A stretch of 64,000 nucleotides of DNA, taken from assembly GCF_023283945.1 (NCBI RefSeq), contig NZ_JAKIKW010000024.1:1-64000 (forward strand), read 5' to 3'. The notes beneath the pieces are model-generated. The model saw only the letters and a program-made list of their open reading frames with translations. It was not told the DNA's origin and made no database searches. Of this stretch, positions 45,633 to 55,181 are shown one piece after another (positions within the stretch are counted from its first letter, which is position 1; the number at the start of each line of letters is the position of its first letter). Made by a program: the position numbers and the translations under genes. This DNA comes from Shewanella gelidimarina. Its GTDB lineage: Bacteria; Pseudomonadota; Gammaproteobacteria; Enterobacterales; Shewanellaceae.

Positions 45633-45982
45633 ATGCCTTCAATTCTTACTGTTGCGTTATATGACGGCCATTTTAGCCCTTGCACATCATTAACCCCAAA
45701 AGAACAGAGCATTGCTTACCGAGCGGTTAAACGGCTCTGAAGCACTTGCTTAACTAACCTGAACTCCACCCGGTTAAACTGTACCTCTTAATACCGTGAC
45801 TTTATTCCAATGCTCCTGAGTACGTTAGCCACAGCCTGCGATAACCTACTAAGCCTCACCTCGATATCACCAATAACCTCGGCACTTAGTTAGGACTGAT
45901 ACTTTGATCTGGAGTTGATGCTTTAAGCCAATAACTTAAAAATAACGGTTGATTTTAAATGAGATTAAAACGCTACACTGGC

Positions 45983-46030
45983 ATTCCGTATTCCGTATTC
46001 CGTATTCCGTATTCCGTATTCCGTATTCCG
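45983..46030. repeat. Heptanucleotide tandem repeat (ATTCCGT), about 6.9 copies
   Basis: Six perfect ATTCCGT units plus a seventh partial unit, with no mismatches. Such pure short repeats usually vary in copy number between strains. It is 380 bases from fabV and 420 from ppiD, downstream of both. Confidence 0.95.
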
Positions 46031-46096
46031 GTTTAGCAACATTAAGCATTAACAAAAGGCTAATCGTGTTAATAGTGAAATAAAATCCGCTGTTTC

Positions 46097-46386
46097 TAGG
46101 GGCTGTTGATCTTTCGAGCTTAGTTTTTGTTCGACTCTTTCCCGTGAAAAATAATGATTTTAGTACAAGGCTTGAACGATGATTTAGCAGTCTAAGCGAA
46201 AGCTCGTAACACACGCTTGTAGTAAAAAATAAAAATATTGAAATGAACCCGAAGGGCCGCGCTTCTTGGCTATTTTTACTGTGTTGTAGCCTATTTGTGG
46301 AGAATGACTAAACGACATAGCCTCCGCCTTGTCAAAATAGCCAATAAACGGCGGCAAAAACAACCGTGAAAGATCAACAGCCCCTA
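46097..46386. mobile_element. MITE-like element, about 290 bp
   Basis: Near-perfect terminal inverted repeats: left TAGGGGCTGTTGATCTTTCG, right (reverse complement) TAGGGGCTGTTGATCTTTCA. The outer TA may be a target duplication. The interior has no transposase frame. It is probably a non-autonomous derivative of an insertion sequence with the same ends; the parent is not in the window. Confidence 0.75.
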
Positions 46387-46397
46387 AACAACAGACA

Positions 46398-46423
46398 CAA
46401 AAAAGCCGGCGAATGCCGGCTTC
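46398..46423 (-). terminator. ppiD terminator
   Basis: GCCGGC and GCCGGC arms around GAAT, with an A-run on the left that is the T-tail on the minus strand. It lies 26 bases after the ppiD stop. Confidence 0.85.
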
Positions 46424-46448
46424 TTATTAAGCGTGTACTGCCAGTCGC

Positions 46449-48308
46449 TTACTCAACGACAGGGTAAAGCACTTCACCCTTCGCTTTTAGGCCAGCAATC
46501 ACTGCGCGATAATCATTCTCACTGTATTGTGAGCTTAAACGCTGCTTCAATGCATCGATAAGATTACTATCAACGCCTTCTGCTGTATTGACTTTATCAA
46601 GTACAACAACAGCATAACCATTAGCGAGTGCAACTGTATCAACAGTTGAACCTTCTGTTGGTTGCGCCATAGCAAAGGCTTTATTGACGACTGCACCATC
46701 AATATCTTGCTCGAAACGTGCAAGTTTTTCTTTCGCTAGGTAATCAGCCGTAACACCGTCAGTTTTGAAAGCTGCCATAGCATCTTGCGCTTGTTGACGC
46801 GCAGACTCATTAGCTTGTTCTTGTTTCAAACGTGCGGCAATTCCATTTCTAACCTCTTCAAGCGCCATAGTACCAGCAGCTTTATGAGAGTTAACTCGGA
46901 CTACGACAACGTGGTTTGACTCAACTTCAAGCACTTCACTGTTCATACCATCAAGCAACACACTCGAAGAAAATGCTTCTTTCAAAATAGCTGGCTTGGT
47001 GAACAAAGCAGGAGCATTATTGCGCGTAAACTCAGGAGTCGTCTTAACTTCAACACCGAGCTCAGTTGCCGCTTCAGATAAAGTGTCAGGGACTTCATAA
47101 CTTGTATCGGCAAGGATCTGCTGTAGTTCGTAGAACTTATCAACCGATTGCTGCGCTTGCAACTGTGCAATGATTTTATCTTTTACGTCAGCAAAAGGAG
47201 CTTCAGCACCCGCTTGGATGTCTAACGCTTTAATAATGTGATAACCAAAGTTAGTCTTAACCACATTTGAGTAACTGCCTTTATCCAATGCGAATAATGC
47301 AGTATCAAACTCAGGTTCCATTACACCGGCTTCAAACCAATCAAGTTGACCACCTTGCTCACCACTGAATGTATCTTGAGATTCAGCTTTAGCAACCGCG
47401 GCGAAATCTTCACCATTTTGTAGTTTTTGATAAATCGCTGCAGCCTTTGCTACGGCATCATCGTCATCAAGTCCAATAAGAATATGAGCTGCTAAGCGCT
47501 TCTCTGGCTGCAGATACTGCGCCTTATTCTCATCGTAATAAGCTTTAGCGTCGGCTTCAGTAACAACAACACCATCCGCTAACTGCTTTGCGTCGAGTTC
47601 GATGTAGCTAAGGCTTACCAGTTCCGGTCTTACAAACTGACCAAGATTTGAGTTGTAGTAAGTTTGGATCTGTTCATCAGTAACACTTGCTGCGGCAATG
47701 AAAGGCGCAGAGTCGATGACCAAATAATTAATATCACGCGTTTGTCCTTGGATATTAGCCAAGTATTCAGCTTCACCTGCTAATACAAACTCAGAACCGA
47801 CTAAAGTGGCCACCAATTGACGACGTGTCATATCGGTGCGCATCATGTCTCTGAAAGAGTTAGCTTGGTAGCCAAGTTGACGCAAAATAGCTTGATAACG
47901 ATCGTTATCAAATATGCCATCAGTCTGAAATGCAGGTTCGACCATAATCGCTGCGCGGATCTGCTCGTCAGAGACACGTAGTCCTAACTCAACAGCATTT
48001 TGATCTAATAGCTTTTCAGCGACTAAGCGCTCTAATACGCTCTGCTTAACGCTTTGCATATAATTTTCATCTGCAGATAGCGTTGAGAACATATCACCTA
48101 ATTGTTGCTCAAGACGACCACGCTCATTGTCATAGGCTTGCTCTAAAGCTGAATTGCTGATCTCTTCACCATTGACGGTAGCCGCTGCAACCTCAGTTGA
48201 TGAACCTAAATAACTACTCACACCCGTAAATGCAAATGAAAGAATCACTAGGACTAAAATGCTTTTTGCAATTGGGCCTTGTGATCCTTCACGAATCTTT
48301 TCTAACAT
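46449..48308 (-). CDS. ppiD: PpiD, membrane-anchored periplasmic foldase
   Basis: A 619-residue SurA-like protein. One N-terminal membrane helix (about 15-35, IAKSILVLVILSFAFTGVSS) anchors a periplasmic chaperone region (SurA_N_3). A parvulin domain lies at about 265-360 (RLAAHILIGLDDDDAVAKAA, GEQGGQLDWFEAGVMEPEFD, NFGYHIIKALDIQ). PpiD works near the SecYEG exit on newly exported proteins. It is downstream of hupB on the same strand, as in E. coli, but two hairpins lie between them. Confidence 0.94.
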   Translation of the reverse strand: MLEKIREGSQGPIAKSILVLVILSFAFTGVSSYLGSSTEVAAATVNGEEISNSALEQAYDNERGRLEQQLGDMFSTLSADENYMQSVKQSVLERLVAEKLLDQNAVELGLRVSDEQIRAAIMVEPAFQTDGIFDNDRYQAILRQLGYQANSFRDMMRTDMTRRQLVATLVGSEFVLAGEAEYLANIQGQTRDINYLVIDSAPFIAAASVTDEQIQTYYNSNLGQFVRPELVSLSYIELDAKQLADGVVVTEADAKAYYDENKAQYLQPEKRLAAHILIGLDDDDAVAKAAAIYQKLQNGEDFAAVAKAESQDTFSGEQGGQLDWFEAGVMEPEFDTALFALDKGSYSNVVKTNFGYHIIKALDIQAGAEAPFADVKDKIIAQLQAQQSVDKFYELQQILADTSYEVPDTLSEAATELGVEVKTTPEFTRNNAPALFTKPAILKEAFSSSVLLDGMNSEVLEVESNHVVVVRVNSHKAAGTMALEEVRNGIAARLKQEQANESARQQAQDAMAAFKTDGVTADYLAKEKLARFEQDIDGAVVNKAFAMAQPTEGSTVDTVALANGYAVVVLDKVNTAEGVDSNLIDALKQRLSSQYSENDYRAVIAGLKAKGEVLYPVVE

Positions 48309-48340
48309 CAGACTTCTCGCTGGTTGCGATTAATAAAATA

Positions 48341-48373
48341 AAAAGGCGCATCACTCGTTGGATGCGCCTTTTT
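48341..48373 (-). terminator. Second terminator-like hairpin between hupB and ppiD
   Basis: AAAAGGCGCATC and GATGCGCCTTTTT arms with an 8-base loop. It is 33 bases upstream of ppiD and in tandem with the hupB hairpin at 48457-48482. Confidence 0.7.
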
Positions 48374-48456
48374 GTAATTTAATAGTAAAGAGAAATGAAC
48401 CTCTTTACTTTTGTCGACCACTACTAGGTAAAAACCTAATAACAATCTTTTTCTCG

Positions 48457-48482
48457 TAAAAAGCACTGTTTAAACAGTGCTT
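48457..48482 (-). terminator. hupB terminator
   Basis: AAGCACTGTT and AACAGTGCTT form a near-continuous palindrome. On the minus strand it is followed by a T-run. It lies 40 bases after the hupB stop. Confidence 0.75.
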
Positions 48483-48521
48483 GCTACAATAACCTTACAA
48501 AGGCTGCAGATAACGAGTATC

Positions 48522-48794
48522 TTAGTTAACAGCGTCTTTAAGCGCTTTGCCAGCTTTAAATGCTGGAATATTTGCTGCAGCGATTTTGATTTCTTTACCC
48601 GTCTGTGGGTTACGACCAATGCGCTCTGCACGCTGACGTACTTCGAAAGTACCAAAACCAACAAGAGCAATCTTATCGCCTTCTTTTAGGCCGTCTGTAA
48701 CAGCGCCAATGAAAGAATCTAATGCACGGCCAGCAGCGGCTTTAGAAATGTCAGCACCAGAAGCGATTTTCTCGATTAGTTCAGATTTGTTCAT
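48522..48794 (-). CDS. hupB: DNA-binding protein HU-beta
   Basis: A 90-residue HU protein. ATG 48794 (MNKSELIEKIASGADISKAA) is preferred over an 11-codon longer frame: AAGGGG is eight bases upstream and the length is exactly that of HU. The DNA-binding arm is seen in VRQRAERIGRNPQTGKEIKI. HU bends and compacts DNA as alpha-beta heterodimers. The position between lon and ppiD is the conserved hupB locus. Confidence 0.96.
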   Translation of the reverse strand: MNKSELIEKIASGADISKAAAGRALDSFIGAVTDGLKEGDKIALVGFGTFEVRQRAERIGRNPQTGKEIKIAAANIPAFKAGKALKDAVN

Positions 48795-49063
48795 GTCATC
48801 CCCTTGAATGTAATTTTTGTACCGCAACCAAATCCATGTCTAGAGCGGTCTGCGGAGGCTTTTTATAACAAGCTTAGAACTAAAGTTCAAGCCTTATAGG
48901 AAAACCAAAGAAATAATTTAGGATACTGCTCAAAACCAGTCGCGCCGAGGGCTGGAGCGACTGACTCTCCACAGACTTAGGCTACCACAGCTAGACACTT
49001 TGGTAAGCCCCATTTTGTACTTTTTTTTGTGCAATACGGTAATTTATTGCGTTAGTCCACGTT

Positions 49064-51409
49064 TTATACTACTTCGAAGCCTTCTACTGGTCGTTCAAGT
49101 GCCAGTTTCAGTACCTCTTCAACCCATCTCACTGGATAAATTTTCAAGTCAGCGATCACATTTGCTGGGATTTCTTCCAAATCTCGTTCATTTTCCTTTG
49201 GAATTAGAACGACTTTGGTTCCACCACGGTGCGCAGCGAGTAGTTTTTCTTTCAATCCACCAATAGGTAATACTTCACCGCGGAGGGTTATTTCACCTGT
49301 CATCGCCACATCGGCGCGAACAGGATTTCCCGTAAGACTAGAGACCAATGCAGTGCACATAGCAGCACCCGCTGAAGGTCCATCTTTTGGTGTTGCACCT
49401 TCTGGAACGTGCACATGGATATCACGCTTCTCATAGAAATCTGGATTAATGCCCAGTTGCTCAGCGCGTGCACGCACAACCGTCATTGCCGCTTGAATCG
49501 ACTCTTGCATTACATCGCCTAAGGAGCCGGTATAAGACAACTTACCTTTACCTGGTACCGAGGTCGCTTCGATAGTCAGCAAATCACCACCGACTTCGGT
49601 CCATGCAAGTCCTGTCACTTGGCCTATCTGGTTGTTTGATTCGGCTTTGCCGTAATCACAACGCTGTACACCTAAGAAAGACTTGAGGTTATCTTGGTTG
49701 ACTAAAACATGCTTGATGCTTTTATCCAGTAAGATTCTCTTAACGACTTTACGACAGATCTTTGATAGCTCTCGCTCAAGCGAACGTACACCCGCTTCAC
49801 GAGTGTAGTAACGAATAATGCCGACAATAGCACTATCATCAACGGTAACTTCTTTGGCTTTTAGTCCATTGCGCTCAATCTGCTTCGGCAACAAATGCTG
49901 CTTAGCGATATTGAGCTTCTCATCTTCGGTATAACCCGACAGACGAATCACTTCCATACGGTCTAATAACGGACCTGGAATATTCATTGAATTCGATGTC
50001 GCGACAAACATGACATCAGACAGGTCGTAATCAACCTCCATGTAATGGTCGCTAAAGGTGGAGTTCTGCTCAGGATCAAGCACCTCAAGTAATGCTGATG
50101 CAGGATCGCCCCGCATATCACTACTCATTTTATCGATTTCATCAAGTAAAAATAGCGGGTTCTTAACCCCCACTTTTGACATTTTCTGGATGACTTTACC
50201 TGGCATAGAACCTATGTATGTACGACGATGACCGCGGATTTCCGCTTCGTCTCTCACGCCGCCTAAGGCAACGCGCACATACTTACGACCCGTCGCTTTA
50301 GCGATAGATTGACCCAGTGATGTTTTACCAACACCTGGCGGCCCAACTAAGCACAAAATCGGACCTTTAAGCTGTTTAACACGGCTCTGTACTGCTAGAT
50401 ATTCGAGAATGCGCTCTTTGACTTTCTCTAAACCAAAGTGGTCGGTGTCGAGTACATCCTGCGCTTTAGCCAAATCACGTTTGATTTTCGAACGCTTATG
50501 CCAAGGCACTGCCACCATCCACTCAACATAACTTCTCACCACGGTCGCTTCAGCCGACATAGGTGACATCATCTTCAGTTTATTAAGTTCAGCTGTCGCT
50601 TTCTCTTTAGCCTCTTCAGGCATTTTCGCTTCTTCAATCTTTTTAGCTAAGCTTTCAAACTCATCGTGAGACTCGTCAATATCGCCAAGTTCTTTCTGAA
50701 TCGCTTTCATTTGCTCATTCAAATAGTACTCGCGCTGACTCTTCTCCATCTGCTTTTTAACGCGACCACGGATCCGTTTTTCGACCTGTAACAGATCGAT
50801 TTCAGATTCCATCATCGCCATCAAATATTCGATGCGTTCGCCAACATCAACCATCTCGAGCACAGACTGCTTATCTTCAAGCTTCAGCGGCATATGTGCT
50901 GCCATGGTGTCTGCAAGTCGAGCGGCTTCATCGATACCAGAAAGTGATGTTAGCACTTCTGGTGGAATTTTTTTATTCAGCTTGATGTAGCCTTCAAACT
51001 GCCCCACAGCCGAGCGAATTAAGACTTCTTCCTCTTTATCTGTTAATGGCTCAGATTCAAGGTAATGTGCAGTCGCTTGGAATATCTCGTCCTGCTCAGA
51101 ATAGTTATCTATGCGCGCACGCTGACCGCCTTCAACTAAGACTTTAACAGTACCGTCAGGAAGCTTAAGCAGTTGTAAAATAGAGGCTACTGTACCAACA
51201 TCGAAAATGTCATCGCTGGTAGGATCGTCTAACTCAGCATCACGCTGGGCGACTAGAATAATTTGTTTACCTTGTTCCATCGCTTTTTCTAAGCAACGAA
51301 TGGACTTTTCTCGTCCTACGAATAACGGAATTACCATATGAGGATAAACCACTACATCTCTTAGTGGTAGTACGGGTAGTTCGATTCGCGTATCACGCTC
51401 TAGAGTCAT
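49064..51409 (-). CDS. lon: Lon ATP-dependent protease
   Basis: A 781-residue LonA protease. N-terminal substrate-binding domain (ELPVLPLRDVVVYPHMVIPL), coiled coil, AAA+ module with Walker A GPPGVGKTSL, sensor regions, and C-terminal Ser-Lys protease domain (PKDGPSAGAAMCTALVS with the catalytic Ser, GGLKEKLLAAHRGG with the Lys). It degrades misfolded and regulatory proteins. It sits between clpX and hupB as in E. coli and has a heat-shock-type promoter. Confidence 0.97.
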   Translation of the reverse strand: MTLERDTRIELPVLPLRDVVVYPHMVIPLFVGREKSIRCLEKAMEQGKQIILVAQRDAELDDPTSDDIFDVGTVASILQLLKLPDGTVKVLVEGGQRARIDNYSEQDEIFQATAHYLESEPLTDKEEEVLIRSAVGQFEGYIKLNKKIPPEVLTSLSGIDEAARLADTMAAHMPLKLEDKQSVLEMVDVGERIEYLMAMMESEIDLLQVEKRIRGRVKKQMEKSQREYYLNEQMKAIQKELGDIDESHDEFESLAKKIEEAKMPEEAKEKATAELNKLKMMSPMSAEATVVRSYVEWMVAVPWHKRSKIKRDLAKAQDVLDTDHFGLEKVKERILEYLAVQSRVKQLKGPILCLVGPPGVGKTSLGQSIAKATGRKYVRVALGGVRDEAEIRGHRRTYIGSMPGKVIQKMSKVGVKNPLFLLDEIDKMSSDMRGDPASALLEVLDPEQNSTFSDHYMEVDYDLSDVMFVATSNSMNIPGPLLDRMEVIRLSGYTEDEKLNIAKQHLLPKQIERNGLKAKEVTVDDSAIVGIIRYYTREAGVRSLERELSKICRKVVKRILLDKSIKHVLVNQDNLKSFLGVQRCDYGKAESNNQIGQVTGLAWTEVGGDLLTIEATSVPGKGKLSYTGSLGDVMQESIQAAMTVVRARAEQLGINPDFYEKRDIHVHVPEGATPKDGPSAGAAMCTALVSSLTGNPVRADVAMTGEITLRGEVLPIGGLKEKLLAAHRGGTKVVLIPKENERDLEEIPANVIADLKIYPVRWVEEVLKLALERPVEGFEVV

Positions 51410-51443
51410 AGCTCGATTCCGTTTTATATGAATACTTAAGAGT

Positions 51444-51470
51444 ATATTGGGATGATTCGATAGGTTTCAA
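51444..51470 (-). promoter_or_regulatory. Heat-shock (sigma-32-like) promoter of lon
   Basis: On the minus strand TTGAAA (51465-51470) and CCCAATAT (51444-51451) are 13 bases apart, close to the sigma-32 consensus (CTTGAAA, 13-14 bases, CCCCATNT). It lies about 35 bases before the lon ATG. Lon is heat-shock induced in E. coli. Confidence 0.65.
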
Positions 51471-51501
51471 TGGCGAATAACAATTAATTAATAAACTGCA
51501 C

Positions 51502-51530
51502 AAAAAAGGAGCCATAAAGGCTCCTTTTTA
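51502..51530 (-). terminator. clpX terminator
   Basis: AAAAAAGGAGCC and GGCTCCTTTTT arms around ATAAA, 28 bases after the clpX stop codon. It separates clpX from lon, so lon depends on its own promoter. Confidence 0.85.
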
Positions 51531-51557
51531 ATGCTCGAGTGTAATTAAGACGATGTC

Positions 51558-52835
51558 TTACTCAGCACTAGCCGTTTGGGCTTCGTTATTTTCGTAGATA
51601 AGAATAGGTGATGATTCACCTTTTACTACCGACTCATCGACCACCACTTTCACAACATCATCTGTTGATGGTAGGTCATACATGATATCGAGTAAAATAC
51701 CTTCGACGATAGAACGCAATCCACGCGCACCCGTTTTACGAGTCTGCGCCTTAATTGCAATCGCTTTAAGCGCATCTTCTCTAAACTCTAGCTCAACACC
51801 TTCCATCTCAAATAACGCCGCAAACTGCTTTGTTATCGCATTTTTAGGTTCTGAAAGAATTTGAATAAGTGCAGCATCATCAAGCTCAGATAAGGTCGCT
51901 AAAACAGGAAGTCGACCAATAAATTCAGGAATAAGACCAAACTTAACTAAATCTTCTGGCTCTACTTGCAATAACATATCAGAGATTGTCGCTTTATCAG
52001 CGTCTCCCTTTACGTTTGCACCGAAACCAATGCCTGAACCCACGTTTGCGCGTTGTTCAATGACTTTTTCTAAGCCCGAAAATGCGCCACCACAAACAAA
52101 CAAAATCTTCGAGGTATCTACCTGCAAAAACTCTTGTTGTGGATGCTTACGACCACCTTGTGGTGGAACGGCTGCAACCGTACCTTCAATCAGCTTAAGT
52201 AAAGCTTGTTGAACACCTTCGCCAGATACATCTCGTGTAATTGATGGATTGTCAGACTTACGGCTGATTTTATCAATTTCATCAATATAGACAATACCAC
52301 GTTGGGCCTTTTCTACATCGTAGTCACATTTCTGTAGTAACTTTTGAATGATGTTTTCCACATCTTCACCAACATAACCCGCTTCTGTCAGCGTCGTTGC
52401 ATCGGCCATAGTGAACGGCACATCCAAGAAACGTGCAAGTGTCTCTGCTAACAGAGTTTTACCACTACCTGTAGGGCCAATCAGCAAAATATTACTTTTA
52501 CCCAATTCGACACCATCTTTAGGGCTCGCATTTTTCAAGCGCTTGTAATGGTTATATACCGCTACAGATAACACCTTTTTAGCTTTGTCTTGGCCAATAA
52601 CATAGTCATCCAAATGCGCTCTTAACTCATGCGGTGTTGGTAACTTGTCTTGATCTTGCTTAGGAGAAATCTCTTTTATCTCTTCTCTAATGATGTCATT
52701 GCAGAGTTCTACGCACTCATCGCAAACATATACAGAAGGTCCAGCAATAAGTTTTCTCACTTCATGCTGGCTCTTTCCACAAAAAGAGCAGTACAGCAGC
52801 TTGCCGCCGTCACCGGTACCTTTGTTTTCGCCCAT
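51558..52835 (-). CDS. clpX: ClpX, ATP-dependent unfoldase of the ClpXP protease
   Basis: A 425-residue AAA+ unfoldase. The N-terminal zinc-binding domain has CSFC and CDEC cysteine pairs (about 16-43), Walker A is GPTGSGKTLL, Walker B IVYIDEIDKIS, and GSGIGFGANVKG carries the IGF loop that docks on ClpP. It feeds unfolded substrates into ClpP. It is 85 bases downstream of clpP and co-directional; co-transcription is likely. Confidence 0.97.
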   Translation of the reverse strand: MGENKGTGDGGKLLYCSFCGKSQHEVRKLIAGPSVYVCDECVELCNDIIREEIKEISPKQDQDKLPTPHELRAHLDDYVIGQDKAKKVLSVAVYNHYKRLKNASPKDGVELGKSNILLIGPTGSGKTLLAETLARFLDVPFTMADATTLTEAGYVGEDVENIIQKLLQKCDYDVEKAQRGIVYIDEIDKISRKSDNPSITRDVSGEGVQQALLKLIEGTVAAVPPQGGRKHPQQEFLQVDTSKILFVCGGAFSGLEKVIEQRANVGSGIGFGANVKGDADKATISDMLLQVEPEDLVKFGLIPEFIGRLPVLATLSELDDAALIQILSEPKNAITKQFAALFEMEGVELEFREDALKAIAIKAQTRKTGARGLRSIVEGILLDIMYDLPSTDDVVKVVVDESVVKGESSPILIYENNEAQTASAE

Positions 52836-52920
52836 TACCTTACCTCTGTTTGCAGCCTATCAGCTGCAGAATTCTTTTATATTACTTCATCACTCAGCAT
52901 AGCTCAGCCTAAAGCAAAAA

Positions 52921-53532
52921 TCAGCCTCGTTTATTCATCACTGAATCGACAAGTCCATACTCAGTTGCTTCATCAGCACTCATAAAGTTGTCACGGTCGG
53001 TGTCACGCTCAATGATTTCTAGCGGCTGGCCTGTATGTTCTGCCAACATAGTGTTTAGCTTATTCTTAATGCCCAAGATCTCTTTGGCATGAATAGCGAT
53101 ATCTGACGCTTGGCCTTGGAAACCACCCAATGGTTGGTGGATCATCACTCGCGAATTAGGCAGACAATAACGCTTGCCCTCCGCTCCGCCAGCTAACAAG
53201 AATGCGCCCATGCTTGCCGCTTGTCCAATACACACAGTGCTAACGTTTGGCTTAATGAACTGCATAGTGTCATATATTGCCATACCCGCCGTTACAGAAC
53301 CACCTGGAGAGTTAATATAAAGGAAGATATCTTTATCAGGGCTCTCTGACTCCAAAAACAGCAATTGTGCAACGACCAGATTAGCCATGTGCTCTTCTAC
53401 GGGGCCAACTAAGAAAATGATACGCTCTTTTAAAAGACGAGAATAAATATCATATGAGCGTTCACCTTTAGCAGTTTGTTCAACCACCATAGGAACGAGT
53501 GCATTTAAAACTGATTCTGGTGCATTTTGCAT
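52921..53532 (-). CDS. clpP: ClpP protease subunit
   Basis: A 203-residue serine protease. The catalytic Ser lies in GQAASMGAFLL (about 110) and the His in VMIHQPLGG (about 135). The N-terminal stretch up to NALVPMVVEQ contains the usual self-cleaved propeptide, mature chain starting at ALVPM. It forms the tetradecameric chamber used by ClpX and ClpA. Upstream is tig; a hairpin lies between. Confidence 0.97.
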   Translation of the reverse strand: MQNAPESVLNALVPMVVEQTAKGERSYDIYSRLLKERIIFLVGPVEEHMANLVVAQLLFLESESPDKDIFLYINSPGGSVTAGMAIYDTMQFIKPNVSTVCIGQAASMGAFLLAGGAEGKRYCLPNSRVMIHQPLGGFQGQASDIAIHAKEILGIKNKLNTMLAEHTGQPLEIIERDTDRDNFMSADEATEYGLVDSVMNKRG

Positions 53533-53552
53533 TATTAATAATCCCTAAATAA

Positions 53553-53587
53553 AAATGGCCCGCATGAGGAACCTCATACGAGCCATT
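53553..53587 (-). terminator. Hairpin between tig and clpP (terminator or attenuator)
   Basis: AATGGC...CATGAGG and CCTCAT...GCCATT pair over about 15 bp with small bulges; on the minus strand it is followed by TTTTATTTAG. It would end tig transcripts, at least partly, before clpP. Confidence 0.6.
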
Positions 53588-53622
53588 ATAAATGGCTAAT
53601 AGCCATTTAAGTCAAGCGATGG

Positions 53623-54927
53623 TTACGCGCGACCGCTTGCCTTGTTCATAAATTCTTCAAATTTGACTTCTTTTTCAGTCAAAGTTGCAGTTTTTAGTAA
53701 CTGTTCTACTGCTTGCTCTTCAAGTGCAACGTTACGCATGTTCTGCATAAGCTCTTCATTGCCATTGTAGTAAGCAACAACTTCACTTGGATCTTCGTAT
53801 GCAGATGCCATTGAAGCAATTAGACCTTGAACACGTTCGTCTTCAGCTTTAAGTTCGCTAGTCTTGATAACTTCACCAAGTAGTAAACCCACTTTAACGC
53901 GACGCTCAGCTTGCTCAGTGAACAAGTCAGCTGGTAGCTCAGGCATGCTCGCAGCTTGATCACCAAAACGTTGCATAGCTTGCTTACGCAATACTTCTAC
54001 TTCGCCTTCGATCAATGCTTTTGGCAGATCCAAAGCATTTTGTTCAACAAGACCGTTAAGAACCTGTTCTTTAACATTTGCTTTAAGCGCTTGCGCTAGC
54101 TCACGACCCATGTTCTTGCTGATTTCAGCACGTAACGCGTCGATTCCGCCTTCATTAACACCAAATAGTGTTGCGAATTCGTCATTCACTTCAGGAAGGT
54201 TAGCGCCTTGAACTTCAGTAAGGGTAATAACAAACTTAGCTGCTTTACCTTTTAAGTTCTCTGCGTGGTAATCTTCAGGGAAAGTGACTTCGATTTCGAA
54301 CTCTTCACCGGCTTTATGACCTTCGATACCAGATTCAAAACCTGGGATCATGCGGCCGCTGCCGAGTTGTAGTTCGAAGTCTTCAGCTTTACCGCCTTCA
54401 AACTCTTCACCGTCAACTGAACCAACGAAGTTGAATTTAGTTTTATCACCTTCAGCAGCTGCACGTTCAACAACTTCAAATGAAGCATGTTGATTACGTA
54501 GCGTTTCAATCATTGCGTCAACATCTGCTTCAGTAACTTCAGCTTTAGGTTGCTCAACAGCAATTGACTCTAAACCTTTAAGCTCTACTTCTGGGTAGAT
54601 TTCAAAAGTGGCAACAAACTCAAAGGTTTCGCCTTCAGCAACACCAGGAGCAAATGTTGGTGCACCCGCTGGGTTCAACTTCTCAGCAATAATAGCTTCA
54701 ACAAAGTTACGCTGCATCACTTCACCAGTGATGTCTTGACGAATAGCTTTACCGTAACGCTTGTTAATAACGCTTACTGGTACTTTTCCTTTACGGAAAC
54801 CGTCAATACGAGCACGCTTAGCTTCACTTTTTAATGCTTCTTTAACTGTATTTTCGATCTGCTCAGCAGGTACCGAAATAGTTAGGCGACGCTCTAGACC
54901 TTGTGTGGTTTCTACAGAAACTTGCAT
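53623..54927 (-). CDS. tig: Trigger factor, ribosome-associated chaperone
   Basis: A 434-residue protein. ATG 54927 (MQVSVETTQGLERRLTISVP) is chosen over a 17-codon longer frame, with GAGG nine bases upstream and homology beginning there. The ribosome-docking signature is GFRKGKVP near 43-50, the FKBP-type isomerase domain is about 150-245 (GDKTKFNFVGSVDGEEFEGG) and the C-terminal chaperone arms follow. It binds at the ribosome exit. It heads the tig-clpP-clpX cluster. Confidence 0.97.
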   Translation of the reverse strand: MQVSVETTQGLERRLTISVPAEQIENTVKEALKSEAKRARIDGFRKGKVPVSVINKRYGKAIRQDITGEVMQRNFVEAIIAEKLNPAGAPTFAPGVAEGETFEFVATFEIYPEVELKGLESIAVEQPKAEVTEADVDAMIETLRNQHASFEVVERAAAEGDKTKFNFVGSVDGEEFEGGKAEDFELQLGSGRMIPGFESGIEGHKAGEEFEIEVTFPEDYHAENLKGKAAKFVITLTEVQGANLPEVNDEFATLFGVNEGGIDALRAEISKNMGRELAQALKANVKEQVLNGLVEQNALDLPKALIEGEVEVLRKQAMQRFGDQAASMPELPADLFTEQAERRVKVGLLLGEVIKTSELKAEDERVQGLIASMASAYEDPSEVVAYYNGNEELMQNMRNVALEEQAVEQLLKTATLTEKEVKFEEFMNKASGRA

Positions 54928-55135
54928 TTTATTACCTCTAAATATGTCTGTCGTCCTTTGCAATAGTCGAAAAATCAACTATTAAGGTATTCGTTTCTTG
55001 ACTCGTAAATTTAACCAAAATACCCATAAACACTGATGTTTGGCACTGGTCACTCTTAGTTGATAATTATCAAGACGCGACATTATAGCTATCGAATGCG
55101 CTGGAGTCGAGCCTCAAAGTACGATTTACAGGCGT

Positions 55136-55162
55136 AAAAAAAGCGACCTAGGGTCGCTTTTC
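55136..55162 (-). terminator. tRNA operon terminator
   Basis: AAGCGACC and GGTCGCTT arms with a 3-base loop and an A-run on the left (T-tail on the minus strand), 20 bases after tRNA-His. Confidence 0.88.
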
Positions 55163-55181
55163 AACTTCTTTACAGAAAGAG

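Larger units (their letters stand above)
45633..46448. other. Gene-free region between fabV and ppiD with repeats
   Basis: About 815 bases lying downstream of both flanking genes. It holds a heptanucleotide tandem array, a MITE-like element and the ppiD terminator. A 92-codon frame over the array (45936-46214, minus) starts with GTG without a ribosome-binding site and is not considered a gene. Confidence 0.6.

Noticed and set aside
45936..46214. 92-codon minus-strand frame with a YGIRNTE repeat
   Set aside because: It is created by translating the heptanucleotide array, starts with GTG without a ribosome-binding site, and runs into the MITE end.
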